A DNA stretch of 64,000 nt from Thiorhodovibrio frisius. GTDB lineage: Bacteria; Pseudomonadota; Gammaproteobacteria; Chromatiales; Chromatiaceae. The translations under genes were made by a program, and so were the position numbers. Every line of letters starts with the position of its first letter. The first letter of the stretch is position 1. The notes below the pieces were generated by a model, which saw only the letters and a list, made by a program, of their open reading frames with translations, did no database searches and was not told where the DNA came from. Where the stretch lies: NCBI RefSeq assembly GCF_033954835.1, contig NZ_CP121471.1, positions 372,001 to 436,000 of the forward strand, read 5' to 3'. Below are positions 1 through 8,963 of the stretch, in pieces.

Positions 1-159
1 AAGGATGTTGCCAGTCACAGTCACATAGGTATCAACAGGAGCCTTGCGCGCGGCCTCGACCGTACTAGCCTGACCGCTTGCCACCGGCCCTGTGAATTGG
101 GCAAAGGACGCTGAAGATAAACACAGAAAACCAATCACAAGAAACGCGGCTTTTTTCAT
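1..159 (-). CDS. YgiW/YdeI-family OB-fold (BOF) periplasmic protein, 5' part only
   Basis: The reverse strand encodes the first 53 residues of a small secreted protein; the rest lies left of the window. It opens with MKKAAFLVIGFLCLSSASFA, a signal peptide with a likely cut after SFA. Next come FTGP and a stretch reading TVEAARKAPVDTYVTVTGNI, which matches the start of the bacterial OB-fold (BOF) family of E. coli YgiW and YdeI. Members are small periplasmic proteins tied to stress tolerance. The ATG at 159-157 follows a GGTGAG ribosome site. The family call rests on the N-terminus alone. Confidence 0.75.
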   Translation of the reverse strand, partial: MKKAAFLVIGFLCLSSASFAQFTGPVASGQASTVEAARKAPVDTYVTVTGNIL

Positions 160-618
160 TTCTCACCTCTTTTGCTTACCAATTTTGGTCTCAGGCCAAA
201 ACACAGATGGCAATGGTTTCTCCGAATTTCAATAGCATAAGCTCCCACCAATACGAGTTCAACTTCCTTCTCCATTAATAAGAACAATATTTCTTTGTAG
301 TCTTGATTGAGTATCGTAGGTGCCTGCTAGCGAGTCATGTTTCTTCCGATAATTCCCAGACGCTAGCAAGAAGTTCTTCTTGCGACAGAACTGACGCCGA
401 GTCGTCAATGTCATGCGATTTTAATAGCCTTTCTTGGTTGCGTGTGTCTTTCATACTTGCCATTCTACAATTACTCCAAGGTGAGAGATAGTCTCTCGTC
501 CGAACGACAAGCTCAGCCGAGCGGCTTAAGCGAGAGCAAAACCGTCTTTGGCTGGAGCACCACGTCAGAAAATTAACGTGGCCCGTTCCCGTATTTCCCC
601 GGCCGTTTGTTCAGGTCG
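160..618. other. Intergenic stretch without a supported gene
   Basis: About 460 bases upstream of the YgiW-type gene, less GC-rich than most of the window. Only short unconvincing reading frames are present. The promoter of the leftward YgiW-type gene must lie near 165-260, but no clear -35/-10 pair could be picked. Confidence 0.5.
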
Positions 619-858
619 TCAAGTCACCTTTTCGCACTTCTCGTATACAAATGCCGGGTCAAGGTCAACTCCGTTTGGCCATTCGACTGTATCAAACGCA
701 ACCCGAACTTGAACAAACAATTCAGGATCTTGAAGCTTCCGGAAGACACCAAAATTCAAAAACGGCTTCATGTCCAATTGGCCCTTCTCATCATTGTCAA
801 ACTCCAAAAATATGACGTAATCCCTTAGGTGCCTGACGCGTTTTGTAGATGGGCACAT
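619..858 (-). CDS. DUF2442 domain protein
   Basis: A small protein of about 79 residues. The pattern RVRHLRDYVIFLEFDNDEKG, then DMKPFLNFGVFRKLQDPELF and VRVAFDTVEWPNGVDLDP, matches the DUF2442 family, which often sits next to DUF4160 genes in toxin-antitoxin-like pairs. Here its start overlaps the end of the DUF4160 frame just upstream, the usual arrangement. A start four codons further out (870) is also possible. Molecular function is unknown. Confidence 0.7.
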   Translation of the reverse strand: MCPSTKRVRHLRDYVIFLEFDNDEKGQLDMKPFLNFGVFRKLQDPELFVQVRVAFDTVEWPNGVDLDPAFVYEKCEKVT

Positions 859-1136
859 AAGACTCCCCATGATTGCAGCGGTGAAATTCTGAAAGGTTCT
901 TCACCATTCATTACCAGAGTCCAGTCGGCCAACAGCTCGTCCTAATGTGGTTCAGCCCACGCCAAAGCCAGTTTCGATTGCTTCCTTGGAAGACCGCCGT
1001 CGGTGATCTCGCAGGTGCGAATGTCGACGATGGCTTTGTGTTCTCCGTAATAAACATGAAAATGCGGAGGCGGATGTTCGCTAGGAGCGTAATACATCCG
1101 AATGATAAGCCCGTAGAACATCGATATGGTTGGCAT
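825..1136 (-). pseudogene. DUF4160 gene interrupted by an in-frame amber codon
   Basis: Translation from the ATG at 1136 gives MPTISMFYGLIIRMYYAPSE and PPPHFHVYYGEHKA, the hallmark start of DUF4160 proteins. After LALAWAEPH there is a TAG at 942-944. The same frame then continues with DELLADWTLVMNGEEPFRI, which is the normal DUF4160 C-terminus, and ends at the TAA at 825-827. A single C-to-T change (CAG to TAG) would explain it. The gene overlaps DUF2442 downstream as intact pairs do. Most likely a young pseudogene; suppression of the stop cannot be excluded from sequence alone. Confidence 0.75.
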
Positions 1137-1288
1137 AATAGCAATTTCAGCTATGTCCCGCCGAACGCAATACTTCGCCGAGCGGGTAGAGCAAAAACAA
1201 AACTCTTGCGCTGGGAGCAATCCAAGGGCGATTGAGAAGGTTCAATTAAAAATCTGGAACAACAATTCGAGCCAGGCCCCATTTAATT
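1057..1288. repeat. 232-bp direct repeat, copy A
   Basis: Nearly identical to 4703-4934, with four differences noticed by eye. It covers the 5' half of the DUF4160 gene, its upstream region and the short motif CAGGCCCCATTTAATT. The two copies lie 3646 bases apart in the same orientation. Confidence 0.9.
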
Positions 1289-1347
1289 CTGGAAAAACTT
1301 AAACAGCTCAGAGCCTTCCTGCGCGCAACCTAAGGGCATTTCTGATC

Positions 1348-1460
1348 ATGGAGTTCACCTATACCGACGAGTCTGGCAGCACCGAGGATGGCGACGTGTT
1401 GGTCATGGCGAGTCTGCTGATCGATGCCTGCCGCCTGCGCAAGTGCACTCTAGCCCCTTC
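1348..1460 (+). pseudogene. N-terminal scrap of a DUF3800-type gene
   Basis: From the ATG at 1348 the frame reads MEFTYTDESGSTEDGDVLVM and ASLLIDACRLRKCT. The early DESG motif followed by an acidic turn and a hydrophobic strand is how DUF3800 proteins (RNase-H-like fold) begin. The similarity stops near 1460, and the remaining frame to 1641 looks random and runs into the next gene. I read it as a truncated remnant. The call rests on about 35 residues. Confidence 0.4.
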
Positions 1461-1630
1461 GACCAGCCGGTCAAGCGAAATGGCTTCGGATTCCTGCAAT
1501 CCAGATCGGGTTCATCTCAGCTCATCGCGACGCATAGCATCCCATGCTAGGCTTGCTGCAGCACATTTCGATCCAATCACCGTTCTTGAAGCGCGAAATC
1601 GGGCTTTTAATCTTACTGCAGGGTGCAAAC

Positions 1631-1921
1631 GTGAACCGTGACCAAACGCTGAAGATTCTAACCGAGCACAAGAAGGATCTTTCTCGATTATTTGGTGTTT
1701 CCGAACTGGCGCTCTTTGGGTCAACCGTTCGTGGCGATGAGCGAGTGGACAGCGACATCGACATCCTCGTGTCCTTCGATGGGTCCTCGACCTCGCAGCG
1801 CTACTTCGGCGTGCAGTTCTATCTCGAAGACCTCCTCGGTCGCCCGGTTGATCTAGTCACTCGCAAGGCACTGCGTCGAGAGCTAGCGCCTTATGTCGAA
1901 CGCGAGGCGATTCATGTCTGA
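1631..1921 (+). CDS. MNT-type minimal nucleotidyltransferase (antitoxin)
   Basis: A protein of about 96 residues from the GTG at 1631. It has the nucleotidyltransferase signature GSTVRGDERVDSDIDILV (G-S-x(2)-R-G, then S-D-I-D), giving the catalytic aspartates. Such MNT proteins pair with HEPN proteins and in studied cases neutralise them by AMPylation. The HEPN gene follows with an 8-base overlap, so the two form one operon. A longer frame reaches back to 1544, but its first residues do not look like the family. Confidence 0.85.
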   Translation: MNRDQTLKILTEHKKDLSRLFGVSELALFGSTVRGDERVDSDIDILVSFDGSSTSQRYFGVQFYLEDLLGRPVDLVTRKALRRELAPYVEREAIHV

Positions 1922-2285
1922 GCCATCCGACCGCAAGCGAGAGTGGACCTTCTACCTCGACGACATGGTCGCATTTGGAGAGAAGGTATCGGCCTATTCA
2001 CAAGGGCTGGACCAACAGACATTCGTCGGCAACTCAATCGTCTACGACGCCACGATACGAAACCTTGAGCTGATTGGCGAGGCCGCGACGCATATTCCCG
2101 ATGATGTGCGTTCGGCCAACCCTCAAATCCCTTGGCGCCTCATCATCGCGACAAGGAATCGTTTGATCCACGGCTATTTGGGAATCGATGACGACACCGT
2201 CTGGAGCATCATCCGGGATGATCTGCCGTCGCTACTAAAGTCCTTGCGCGGCATGCGCGAGAATCTACCCTCGCCGCGTCCCTGA
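1914..2285 (+). CDS. HEPN-domain RNase toxin of a MNT-HEPN pair
   Basis: A 123-residue helical protein starting at the ATG at 1914 inside the end of the MNT gene. The sequence RNRLIHGY is the R-x(4)-H active site of HEPN RNases, and NLELIGEAA is the usual conserved helix before it. In the family the dimer cleaves RNA and is silenced by the MNT partner. Overlapping starts support translational coupling. The module looks intact even though the genes around it are decaying. Confidence 0.85.
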   Translation: MSEPSDRKREWTFYLDDMVAFGEKVSAYSQGLDQQTFVGNSIVYDATIRNLELIGEAATHIPDDVRSANPQIPWRLIIATRNRLIHGYLGIDDDTVWSIIRDDLPSLLKSLRGMRENLPSPRP

Positions 2286-2296
2286 TCCCTCGGCGC

Positions 2297-4556
2297 ATGG
2301 AACGCGATCCAATCGATTCTGCCGGTCCAGCGCTCCGCGGCTTTCGGTTGCAGATTCTCTATACCCTATCTCGACTGATCGAGCCGCAAACAGCCCTCTC
2401 GTGTTAGCGGCTGAACATGGAAACGCCATCCTCGTGGCGCCTGCACATCAAGCTCATCGAGAACCGGCGGGAGGCATTGCAGATCGCCGCGACCCTGTCC
2501 GCGCATGCTCAAGCGGTTGGCGCACCCATCGTCATTTATATCGACGTTCGCCCCCACGACCAGGGCTGGACGCTGATCGTCGAAGAGCTGGCGCGTATTC
2601 CCCAGATCCGCGTGTTGGTAACGGTTCGGGAAGAGGATTGGCGCCGGGCGACCCTTTCCCGGGCGGATGTTGGATTCGAGGACATCTCACTGAGCTTGGA
2701 TCGAGCTGAAGCTCAGGCCATCTATGACCAACTCTCTCGACCGGAGACGCCAGGGCAGTTTCTCTCCTTCGATGAAGCCTGGGCTCGATTCCTCGGTGGT
2801 AATGATGGCGAAGGACCTTTGTTGGAATTCGTCTATCTGGTCAATCGATCCGAGTCCCTCCGCGAGAAGCTATTGGCTCAGGTCAAGCGAATCCGGACGG
2901 ATATTCATCGCGGAGACGGCTCTCGCGTGGAGCTTCGCCTACTGGCACTCGTCGCTTTCGCCTCGGCACTCGGAGGACGACTTGAGGTGATCGCCTTGCG
3001 GAAGCGCTTCCCAGATGCGGATCTCGGCTTCCTCGTCGAGCGATTGGAGCGTGAATACCTGATCCGCTCCCTGGAGCAGGGGCTTTTGCTGGATGGTTTG
3101 CATCCTGTTCGCTCCCGACTGCTCACGGACATCCTCCTCTGTGATGGGATGAGCTTCGATGTGCTCGAACTCGCTCAAGCCTGTATTGAGCTGATCCCCG
3201 ATACCGATGTCGAGGTCTTCCTGCTGCATCTCGCCTCTCGCCATGCCCAAGCGATGCCAGGAATGACCCTGTACCTCGATGGCTGGCAACCGCCAACCTG
3301 GCAGGTCTTCGGCGCCGTGCTGCGCGTCTTGCTCTGGTGGGGTGTCCAACAGTATGTCGAGCAGATCGCAGGCATGGTCGAGGAAATCCGGCGCCAGCAC
3401 GGCTCGGCGTGGAACATGATGCTCGATCTGGATCTCGCCGACCTCAATCCCCTCCATGGGACGGCGGTCTGGAAAGACCTCAATGCGATTCCTGCCGAGG
3501 GCAAGGCTCAGATGCAGTCGGTACTGGATCGCCAGCCACCCAAGTCGTTGGCCACGGTACCGGCTCGGGAATGGTTGACCAAACGGAGGGATCCTCCAAG
3601 ACCGCCGACCACGCATCCGGATTGGGCCGCGATCGCGGAGGTGAGCGACTGGGTTGGACGTTGGGAAATCCCGGGCGACGATAGGCTTCATGACCTCGGT
3701 GCTTGCGATACCGAAGCGCATTGAGTGCCAGCTGCGCGCCCTGGAAACCCAGGGCGTCCAATGTTCTCTCATGGCGAAGCCAGCAATTTGGAACGAGGCT
3801 CCAGCGCTTTGGATCCGGATGGATAGCACAACGCCTGAGCACATGCTGACGGCGATATCACTTGCGCATCCGCTGTTGCGACAAGCGATCCAAGAGGCTG
3901 GAATCAGCGAGTCTCAAACTAGGACATTGGAACACCAATGGGAGCACATCGTCATCCTGTCGACCTTCAAAGGGCGCAGTCTGGATCGCCAGGTCCGGAC
4001 GATGCCGATGTACCGGCTGACCCTCGATGGATCGAGTTCCGAGCTTCGATGGCTGGATCAGGTCTGGCGTCCCGTGACCGAAGAGGATTGGGCCGCCACT
4101 GGAGTCTCATGCTGGGATACGGCCGAAATCGCTGCTGCCAAGCGATTCACAGAGGCCATCAGCGCCTTCAAGGCCATGACCGATCATCTATCCGACTGGC
4201 TACAATTGACCGAAATCGAGGGGGTTGACGGCAGGGTGCTGCAAAGCTATGTCGAGCGAATTCAACCCCAATGGTCCGGCGCCGTTCAAGCATTTATCGA
4301 CGGCTGTGCCTGGGTCGTTTCGTCTTTCAATACCTTGCCTGATGATGCTCGTGAGCGACGAGAGCACTTGGCCTATGCCGTCACGGCACTGCGCGATCAC
4401 TACCATCAGCTCCTACCGCCTGGGCTCGGAGAAGAAGGGGGAACGGAGCTCTCAATCGAAACCTGCCGAGACTGGGTGAATGCCGTGCACGCACGCCACG
4501 ATGTGTTCGACACCCTGTCTGCATCTGTTTTCATTGATGCCTTACGCGAAGCATAG
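2297..4556 (+). pseudogene. Remnant of a large STAND/AAA-like NTPase-type gene
   Basis: Three pieces lie in a row. The first, 2297-2407, opens MERDPIDSAGPALRGFRLQI and ends at TAG. The second, 2417-3724, continues in the same frame for 435 residues. The third, about 3690-4556, is shifted by one base and gives some 290 further residues. The second piece contains IVIYIDVRPHDQGWTLIVEE and IRVLVTVREEDWRRA, which look like the Walker B and sensor strands of a STAND- or AAA-type P-loop NTPase, followed by helical repeats. No Walker A motif is present, suggesting that the segment between the first two pieces was deleted. Exact family unknown. Confidence 0.45.
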
Positions 4557-4702
4557 CTGTCTATTTGATTGCACAGGCGTTCAAAGTCGCTGCCTAATCC
4601 GCCAGAATTTCTGAACTTCAGCGACCGCTTGCCACGACTTAAGAGTCTCACTTTGTGAGGTCAAGGGGAAACCGCTTACTGCCGAGTTCTTCCGGATAGC
4701 AT

Positions 4703-4782
4703 TGAAAATGCGGAGGCGGATGTTCGCTAGGAGCGTAATACATCCGAATGATAAGCCCGTAGAACATCGATATGGTTGGCAT
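4703..4782 (-). pseudogene. 5' fragment of a second DUF4160 gene
   Basis: From the ATG at 4782 the reverse strand reads MPTISMFYGLIIRMYYAPSE and PPPHF, identical to the DUF4160 gene at 1136. The similarity stops exactly where the 232-bp repeat ends at 4703. The rest of the frame, to 4648, is unrelated. It is a by-product of the duplication. Confidence 0.8.
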
Positions 4783-4934
4783 AATAGCAATTTCAGCTAT
4801 GTCCCGCCGAACGCAATACTTCGCCGATCGGGTAGAGCAAAAACAAAACTCTTGCGCTGGGAGCAATCCAAGGACGATTGAGAAGGTTCAATTAAAAATC
4901 TGGAAAAACAATTCGATCCAGGCCCCATTTAATT
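4703..4934. repeat. 232-bp direct repeat, copy B
   Basis: Second copy of the 1057-1288 segment. It ends in CAGGCCCCATTTAATTA, which is here repeated in tandem (4919-4935 and 4936-4952). Confidence 0.9.
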
Positions 4935-6387
4935 ACAGGCCCCATTTAATTACAGCGGCCAGCTCACCGCCAACCCCAAAGCATCGCCCCACCTTCCGCG
5001 TGCCGCCGGGCACCCACCCCCCGGGGGAATTGGCCAACCCTGGCACTGAATCAGAGCCGGGCCGCCCGCGAATAGCGGGCCGCCCGGACCTGCTTTTGAT
5101 CCCCCACCGCACGGGCCGCGCGCGAATAGCGCGCCGCCCGCGCGCCCCGAGGGGGACAGGGCATCCCAGCCCGAAGACGCGCGCCGTCCTGGCGCACGCC
5201 GCCGCTGCCAATCCCACGCAAACCGGCAAACTCATCACCGCCGCACGTCCGCAGCCCCGCATCCCGCCACCGCACAGCACTCCCGCCACGCCTGCCACTC
5301 CCGCTACTGCGCTCCTGCCGGCCCCTAGCCCTGCTGCAGCTCCTGTTGTTGCGACGAAGCCCAACCCCCAGCACGCGAGCCAAGTCCACGAGCCGCCACT
5401 CAATCCATCGCCACAAAAGAAAGGGAGACCTGTCCCGCGCGCGCAGCGAGCTCCGCGCAACCCTCAAGCACCGCGCGCGCAGCGAGAAAGAGTGCCAGCG
5501 GCCAGTCCCTGCCAATCCTGCAAGGCCAGTGGTTGCGAGACTTGTCCGCCCGCTGCGGCGAGTTCAGCGCGCGACCCGCGGCACCGCGCGGCGCACTCGC
5601 GCTCATTGGGTGCTGAGAGTCCGTCGAGCGCGCTCGTCGCCCTCCCGCCGCGCGCCTCACTGCGCGGGCGTGCGAAGCCCGCCCGCTCCGTTCGGCCCGC
5701 TCTGGGTGGGACTCCTCGCGCGCCAGGGCGCAGCGGCACGCTCGGCACGCGGCCCTCAGCACCGCGCGGCGCCATGCTCCCCCGCGCGGGCACGCAAACC
5801 ACGCGTCCCCGCGCTCCTCCGCCTAGCACTCGCGCTCATTGGGTGCTGAGAGTCCAGAATGCCGCTCCTCGCCCACCACTGCGCGCGGCGCATGCGCATC
5901 TCCGCCCGTGTCGCTCTCGCTCCACCGGCTCCAATGCTCCGGCACACGCGCTCCGGGTGGGACTCGTCGCGGCCAGCGTGCCAGCTTAAAGTCATGGAGC
6001 AAGCCCGACACTCCGCGCGCGCTGCGCCGCGCTCATTGGGTGCGGTGCGTTCTTACAGGCCTAAACTCGCCCACCCGCCGCATGCGCGCAAATGCCGCGC
6101 ACTCTCTGGGCCGGACTCGATACCGACCAAGCGTCTATGACGGTCGAAGACGATGATGCGGACCAAGTCAGAAGGCGGGTATCGGCCATGAGCCGACGTT
6201 GCCGGATGCTGCGATGAGCGCCCGGCCGCAGCGTGCTCGAGACTAACCTGATGCCCTAGCGCGCCGCATCCATCCCCGCCGCTGCTGCCAACTGCCGAGC
6301 ACCGTGAGCAGGGCGGCCAGCACCGTGGCGATGTTGCGCGGCGGAACTCCGGGGGGATTGGGCGTCCATGATGTATGCTCCTGATGC
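4935..6387. other. GC-rich, internally repetitive stretch without a supported gene
   Basis: About 1.4 kb of very GC-rich sequence. Long open frames exist on both strands, for example one of 405 codons to 5989, but they are rich in Pro, Arg and Ala and contain no recognisable domain. Open frames of this kind are expected from base composition. An identical 30-base block lies at 5593-5622 and 5826-5855, and its core (GCTCATTGGGTGC) recurs near 6031. A GGGTGGGACTC block follows each of the first two copies. This suggests degenerate direct repeats of roughly 0.2 kb. Confidence 0.55.
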
Positions 6388-7665
6388 TCATGCACCTGGG
6401 CGTTTCAGCGCTTTGGCATCGTACATGCGCTGATCGGCGATCTGCTCCAACGCCGCCATCTCCACCGCGTCCGTTGGATAGATGGCCACGCCAATGCTGG
6501 TGGTGACCGAGCGCTTGTCCGCGCTGGACCCGCAGTCGACAGTGATGCCGGCCACTGCCTGCTCGATGCGGTGCACGATTGCTTCGGCCCTATCGTGTGC
6601 GGCCAGATTGGGCACCAGCAGCTGAAACTCGTCGCCGCCAACGCGGGCGAAGAGGACCTCTTCGCGTAGCACCTCGTTGATTGCCTCGGCAACGCTCGCC
6701 AAGCACTGATCGCCGGCGGCATGACCACAGGCGTCGTTGATCGCCTTGAAACCATTCAAATCGATGGCAATCAGTGCGATACGCTGCCCATAACGCTCGG
6801 CTTTGCGCAGTTCCGCCTGAAATTCGGGGACAAAGCCGCGACGATTGAGCAGCCCGGTCAATGCGTCGCGATGGGCCATCTCATGCATGTGCAGATAGCG
6901 CTCACGCAGCCGCGCCATGAGTCCGGCAAAGCCGCTGTTGAGTTCATGCATTTCGCGACACAGCGGGACATCTGGGTGGAGGTGATAACGATAGTCGCTT
7001 ACCTCTCGGCTCTCGGATAACTTGAGGTTGAGTCGCCGAATCGGTCGCACAAGCAGTCGCTCGACAAGCACGAATCCGACCAGAAGCGAGAATAGGGAAA
7101 TCAAGTCGTGGGTGAGATGGATGTTGTGCTGAAGCGCCTTGATGGCTTCGCGCATCGTCTGTGCCACGGAGGCGACAGTCACGACACCCAGTACCTCGCC
7201 AACTTGGGCGTTGTGATGACAGCGCAGGCAGGCGGCGGTGGCTTTCAGCGGTCTGGCCATGCGAAGCAGCTGCTCGGTCTGGGAAAATTCTGCTTCGCCG
7301 GTGCTGAAGACCCGTTGCACATCCTCGGAACCTTCGCCCGGATGATAATGCTCGTGACCGTTACCAAATAGCTCGATGATCGATGCCGAGCGATACACGC
7401 GAATCTCAAGACCATCGCGGAGTTGCTCGAGCTCGGTAATATAGGTGCCGAGCCCTTTGGTCTCTTGATCAAGCTGAATGCGCGCCTCAATGTGTTGAGC
7501 AACCACCAGGGACAGGGCTTCGACTTGTTTCTTCGCGATGCGCTCCGCAGCCTGTTGCTCCGTCCTCTTACCGACGGTGGCGGAGACAAGCTCGTAGACC
7601 AGAATGGTTATAAGGATGAGCGCGACGAGCACCCATGTGATTGAAAGTCTGCGCAGGTTGAGCAT
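6388..7665 (-). CDS. Membrane diguanylate cyclase with a CxxCH heme-binding sensor domain
   Basis: A 425-residue protein. A first membrane helix (about 9-27) is followed by an extracytoplasmic domain of about 160 residues with the c-type heme motif CLRCHH near residue 145, as in DUF3365/Tll0287-like sensor domains. A second helix (about 190-206) precedes a linker and a C-terminal GGDEF domain with an intact GGDEF active site. It should make cyclic di-GMP. No RxxD inhibitory site is visible just upstream of GGDEF. The heme suggests sensing of redox state or a gas ligand, which is inference. The gene follows the end of a small frame by three bases. Confidence 0.85.
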   Translation of the reverse strand: MLNLRRLSITWVLVALILITILVYELVSATVGKRTEQQAAERIAKKQVEALSLVVAQHIEARIQLDQETKGLGTYITELEQLRDGLEIRVYRSASIIELFGNGHEHYHPGEGSEDVQRVFSTGEAEFSQTEQLLRMARPLKATAACLRCHHNAQVGEVLGVVTVASVAQTMREAIKALQHNIHLTHDLISLFSLLVGFVLVERLLVRPIRRLNLKLSESREVSDYRYHLHPDVPLCREMHELNSGFAGLMARLRERYLHMHEMAHRDALTGLLNRRGFVPEFQAELRKAERYGQRIALIAIDLNGFKAINDACGHAAGDQCLASVAEAINEVLREEVLFARVGGDEFQLLVPNLAAHDRAEAIVHRIEQAVAGITVDCGSSADKRSVTTSIGVAIYPTDAVEMAALEQIADQRMYDAKALKRPGA

Positions 7666-7668
7666 CCT

Positions 7669-7854
7669 TTACCCCGTTAATTGTTGGTGCACACGCTCGA
7701 TCAGATGCTCCGCGTCCTTGAAGCGGTATTTCCCCAGTAGCTGGTCCAATTCGTCGCGCTCGGCGGTCAGTTCCGCCGGCCAAGTCAGGGCTTGGAGCTG
7801 CTCGCGCTTGGCGCGGCAGCGGTTGGCGCGGCGAGCAAAGGTGTGGAAGAGCAT
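7669..7854 (-). CDS. Short unknown protein or C-terminal fragment upstream of the diguanylate cyclase
   Basis: A 61-residue helical, charged frame ending three bases before the cyclase start, with an ordinary amino-acid make-up. The same frame stays open upstream (about 7915) and reads RYPKQYHTVMLFHTFARRAN, which looks like coding sequence. It is probably the 3' end of a gene whose 5' part was removed by the insertion that left the repeats at 7942-8056. Family not recognised. Confidence 0.4.
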   Translation of the reverse strand: MLFHTFARRANRCRAKREQLQALTWPAELTAERDELDQLLGKYRFKDAEHLIERVHQQLTG

Positions 7855-7941
7855 GACGGTATGGTACTGCTTGGGATATCGGTTTTGCCAGTCAGGCTGG
7901 CTCCCTTTCTCTTAAAAATCCCGGTGGCGGGTTCAGATTGC

Positions 7942-8056
7942 GGATTCCACGCCCATCCGGCCACCGATTCCAGGATTATCCGGCCACTGATTCCACGCTG
8001 ATCCGGCCACCCATTCCAGAGGCATCAGGCCACTGATTCCACGGTCATTCGGCCAC
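7942..8056. repeat. Five tandem 23-bp repeats, probable end of an IS21-family element
   Basis: Five back-to-back 23-base units start at 7942, 7965, 7988, 8011 and 8034. On the reverse strand each reads GTGGCC, about 4 to 9 variable bases, then TGGAAT. Clustered copies of such units are typical of the termini of IS21-family insertion sequences. No istA or istB gene is present here, so this would be a solitary end. Confidence 0.6.
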
Positions 8057-8295
8057 CCCTGGCAGGAAGCGACGCAGGACCACGATCCACTATCCTCGGC
8101 CCCTTTTCGAAGCGAGGAGGTTGAGATGGAAAAATTAAAGGGTCCAGGTTCGATTTATTTCTTAGGAATTGCGCGCCGACTGATGCTGGCGTCATCGCAT
8201 TTGCATCGAGCAAAGCGCCCGATGCTGCTCACAAGGTCGCCACATCCGCCACCCTGCGCTAAACTTCGGTCAAGCCCACCCAACGGAGACGCGCC

Positions 8296-8900
8296 ATGCA
8301 CGAACACCCCACCGGCGGCCGCGGCAACGACGAACCCAACTCTTGACCCGCAGCTCCCGCAACTGGCTCACCAAGCCGGGCAGCTTTGACCCGCTCAACA
8401 CCGCCCGGCGTTTCCCCGCCAGCTCCCCGTTCGGCATCCCCGATCTCGCACCCCAAACCTTCGACCTCCCCGGCACCCCGCGCCTGCGCCCCTACCGCTC
8501 CCGCATCGATCGGCTCGACCGCGCCCGCGACATCTGCCACTTCTACCTCGACGACTACCGTTTCGAGACCACCTGGAATCGCCCGGAGGTCGGCTGGCGC
8601 CATGTCAGCGAATACTGGGCGACCTGCACCCCGGACTTCAGCCTTTACCCGTCCTGGCCGAGGGTGATGCAGCTCTGGCAGACCTACCGCGCCCGCTGGG
8701 TTGCGCGCTTCTGGCAAGAGCGTGGTTGCCGAGTGATCCCGACTGTCAACTGGAGCGACGAGGAAAGCTGGGCCTTCTGCTTCGACGGCATCCCCCCCCC
8801 AGCCAGACTCTGACCATCTCTGTCGCCGAACTGCGCCGCCCGCACGTCGAGCGCCGCTTCCGCACCGGCCTCGACGCCATGCTCGAGCGTCTGACTCAAC
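8296..8900 (+). pseudogene. DUF4417 gene broken by frameshifts and truncated
   Basis: The main frame, 8343-8813, contains YWATCTPDFSLYPSWP and VIPTVNWSDEESWAFCFDGI, the core motifs of DUF4417 proteins. Just after FDGI a run of nine C (8792-8800) shifts the frame, and LTISVAELRRPHVERRF continues in another frame. A short start, MHEHPTGGRGNDEPN at 8296, lies in yet another frame upstream. Similarity ends near 8900, where a tandem 15-base repeat begins. The C run could also be a sequencing error, but the missing 3' part argues for a real pseudogene. Confidence 0.65.
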
Positions 8901-8909
8901 AATCCGATC

Positions 8910-8939
8910 CAGGCTCCATTAATTCAGGCTCCATTAATT
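8910..8939. repeat. Tandem 15-bp repeat CAGGCTCCATTAATT
   Basis: Two perfect copies, 8910-8924 and 8925-8939, at the junction between two broken genes. The unit resembles the 17-base tandem repeat at 4919-4952, so the two may share an origin. Confidence 0.75.
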
Positions 8940-8963
8940 CCTATCTTGTGACGGAGTCCACCA

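Noticed and set aside
5593-5855. Possible CRISPR or two-repeat array
   Set aside because: Only two perfect 30-base copies 233 bases apart, in a degenerate repeat; no regular spacing of spacer length.
4772-5989. A 405-codon rightward open frame
   Set aside because: Pro/Arg/Ala-rich low-complexity translation, overlaps repeats, and equally long frames exist on the other strand; explained by base composition.
6053-6391. A 112-codon leftward frame before the diguanylate cyclase
   Set aside because: Low-complexity translation continuing the GC-rich repeat region; no ribosome site or family.
7942-8056. Possible CRISPR array
   Set aside because: The 23-base units are contiguous with no spacers between, and degenerate; fits an IS end instead.
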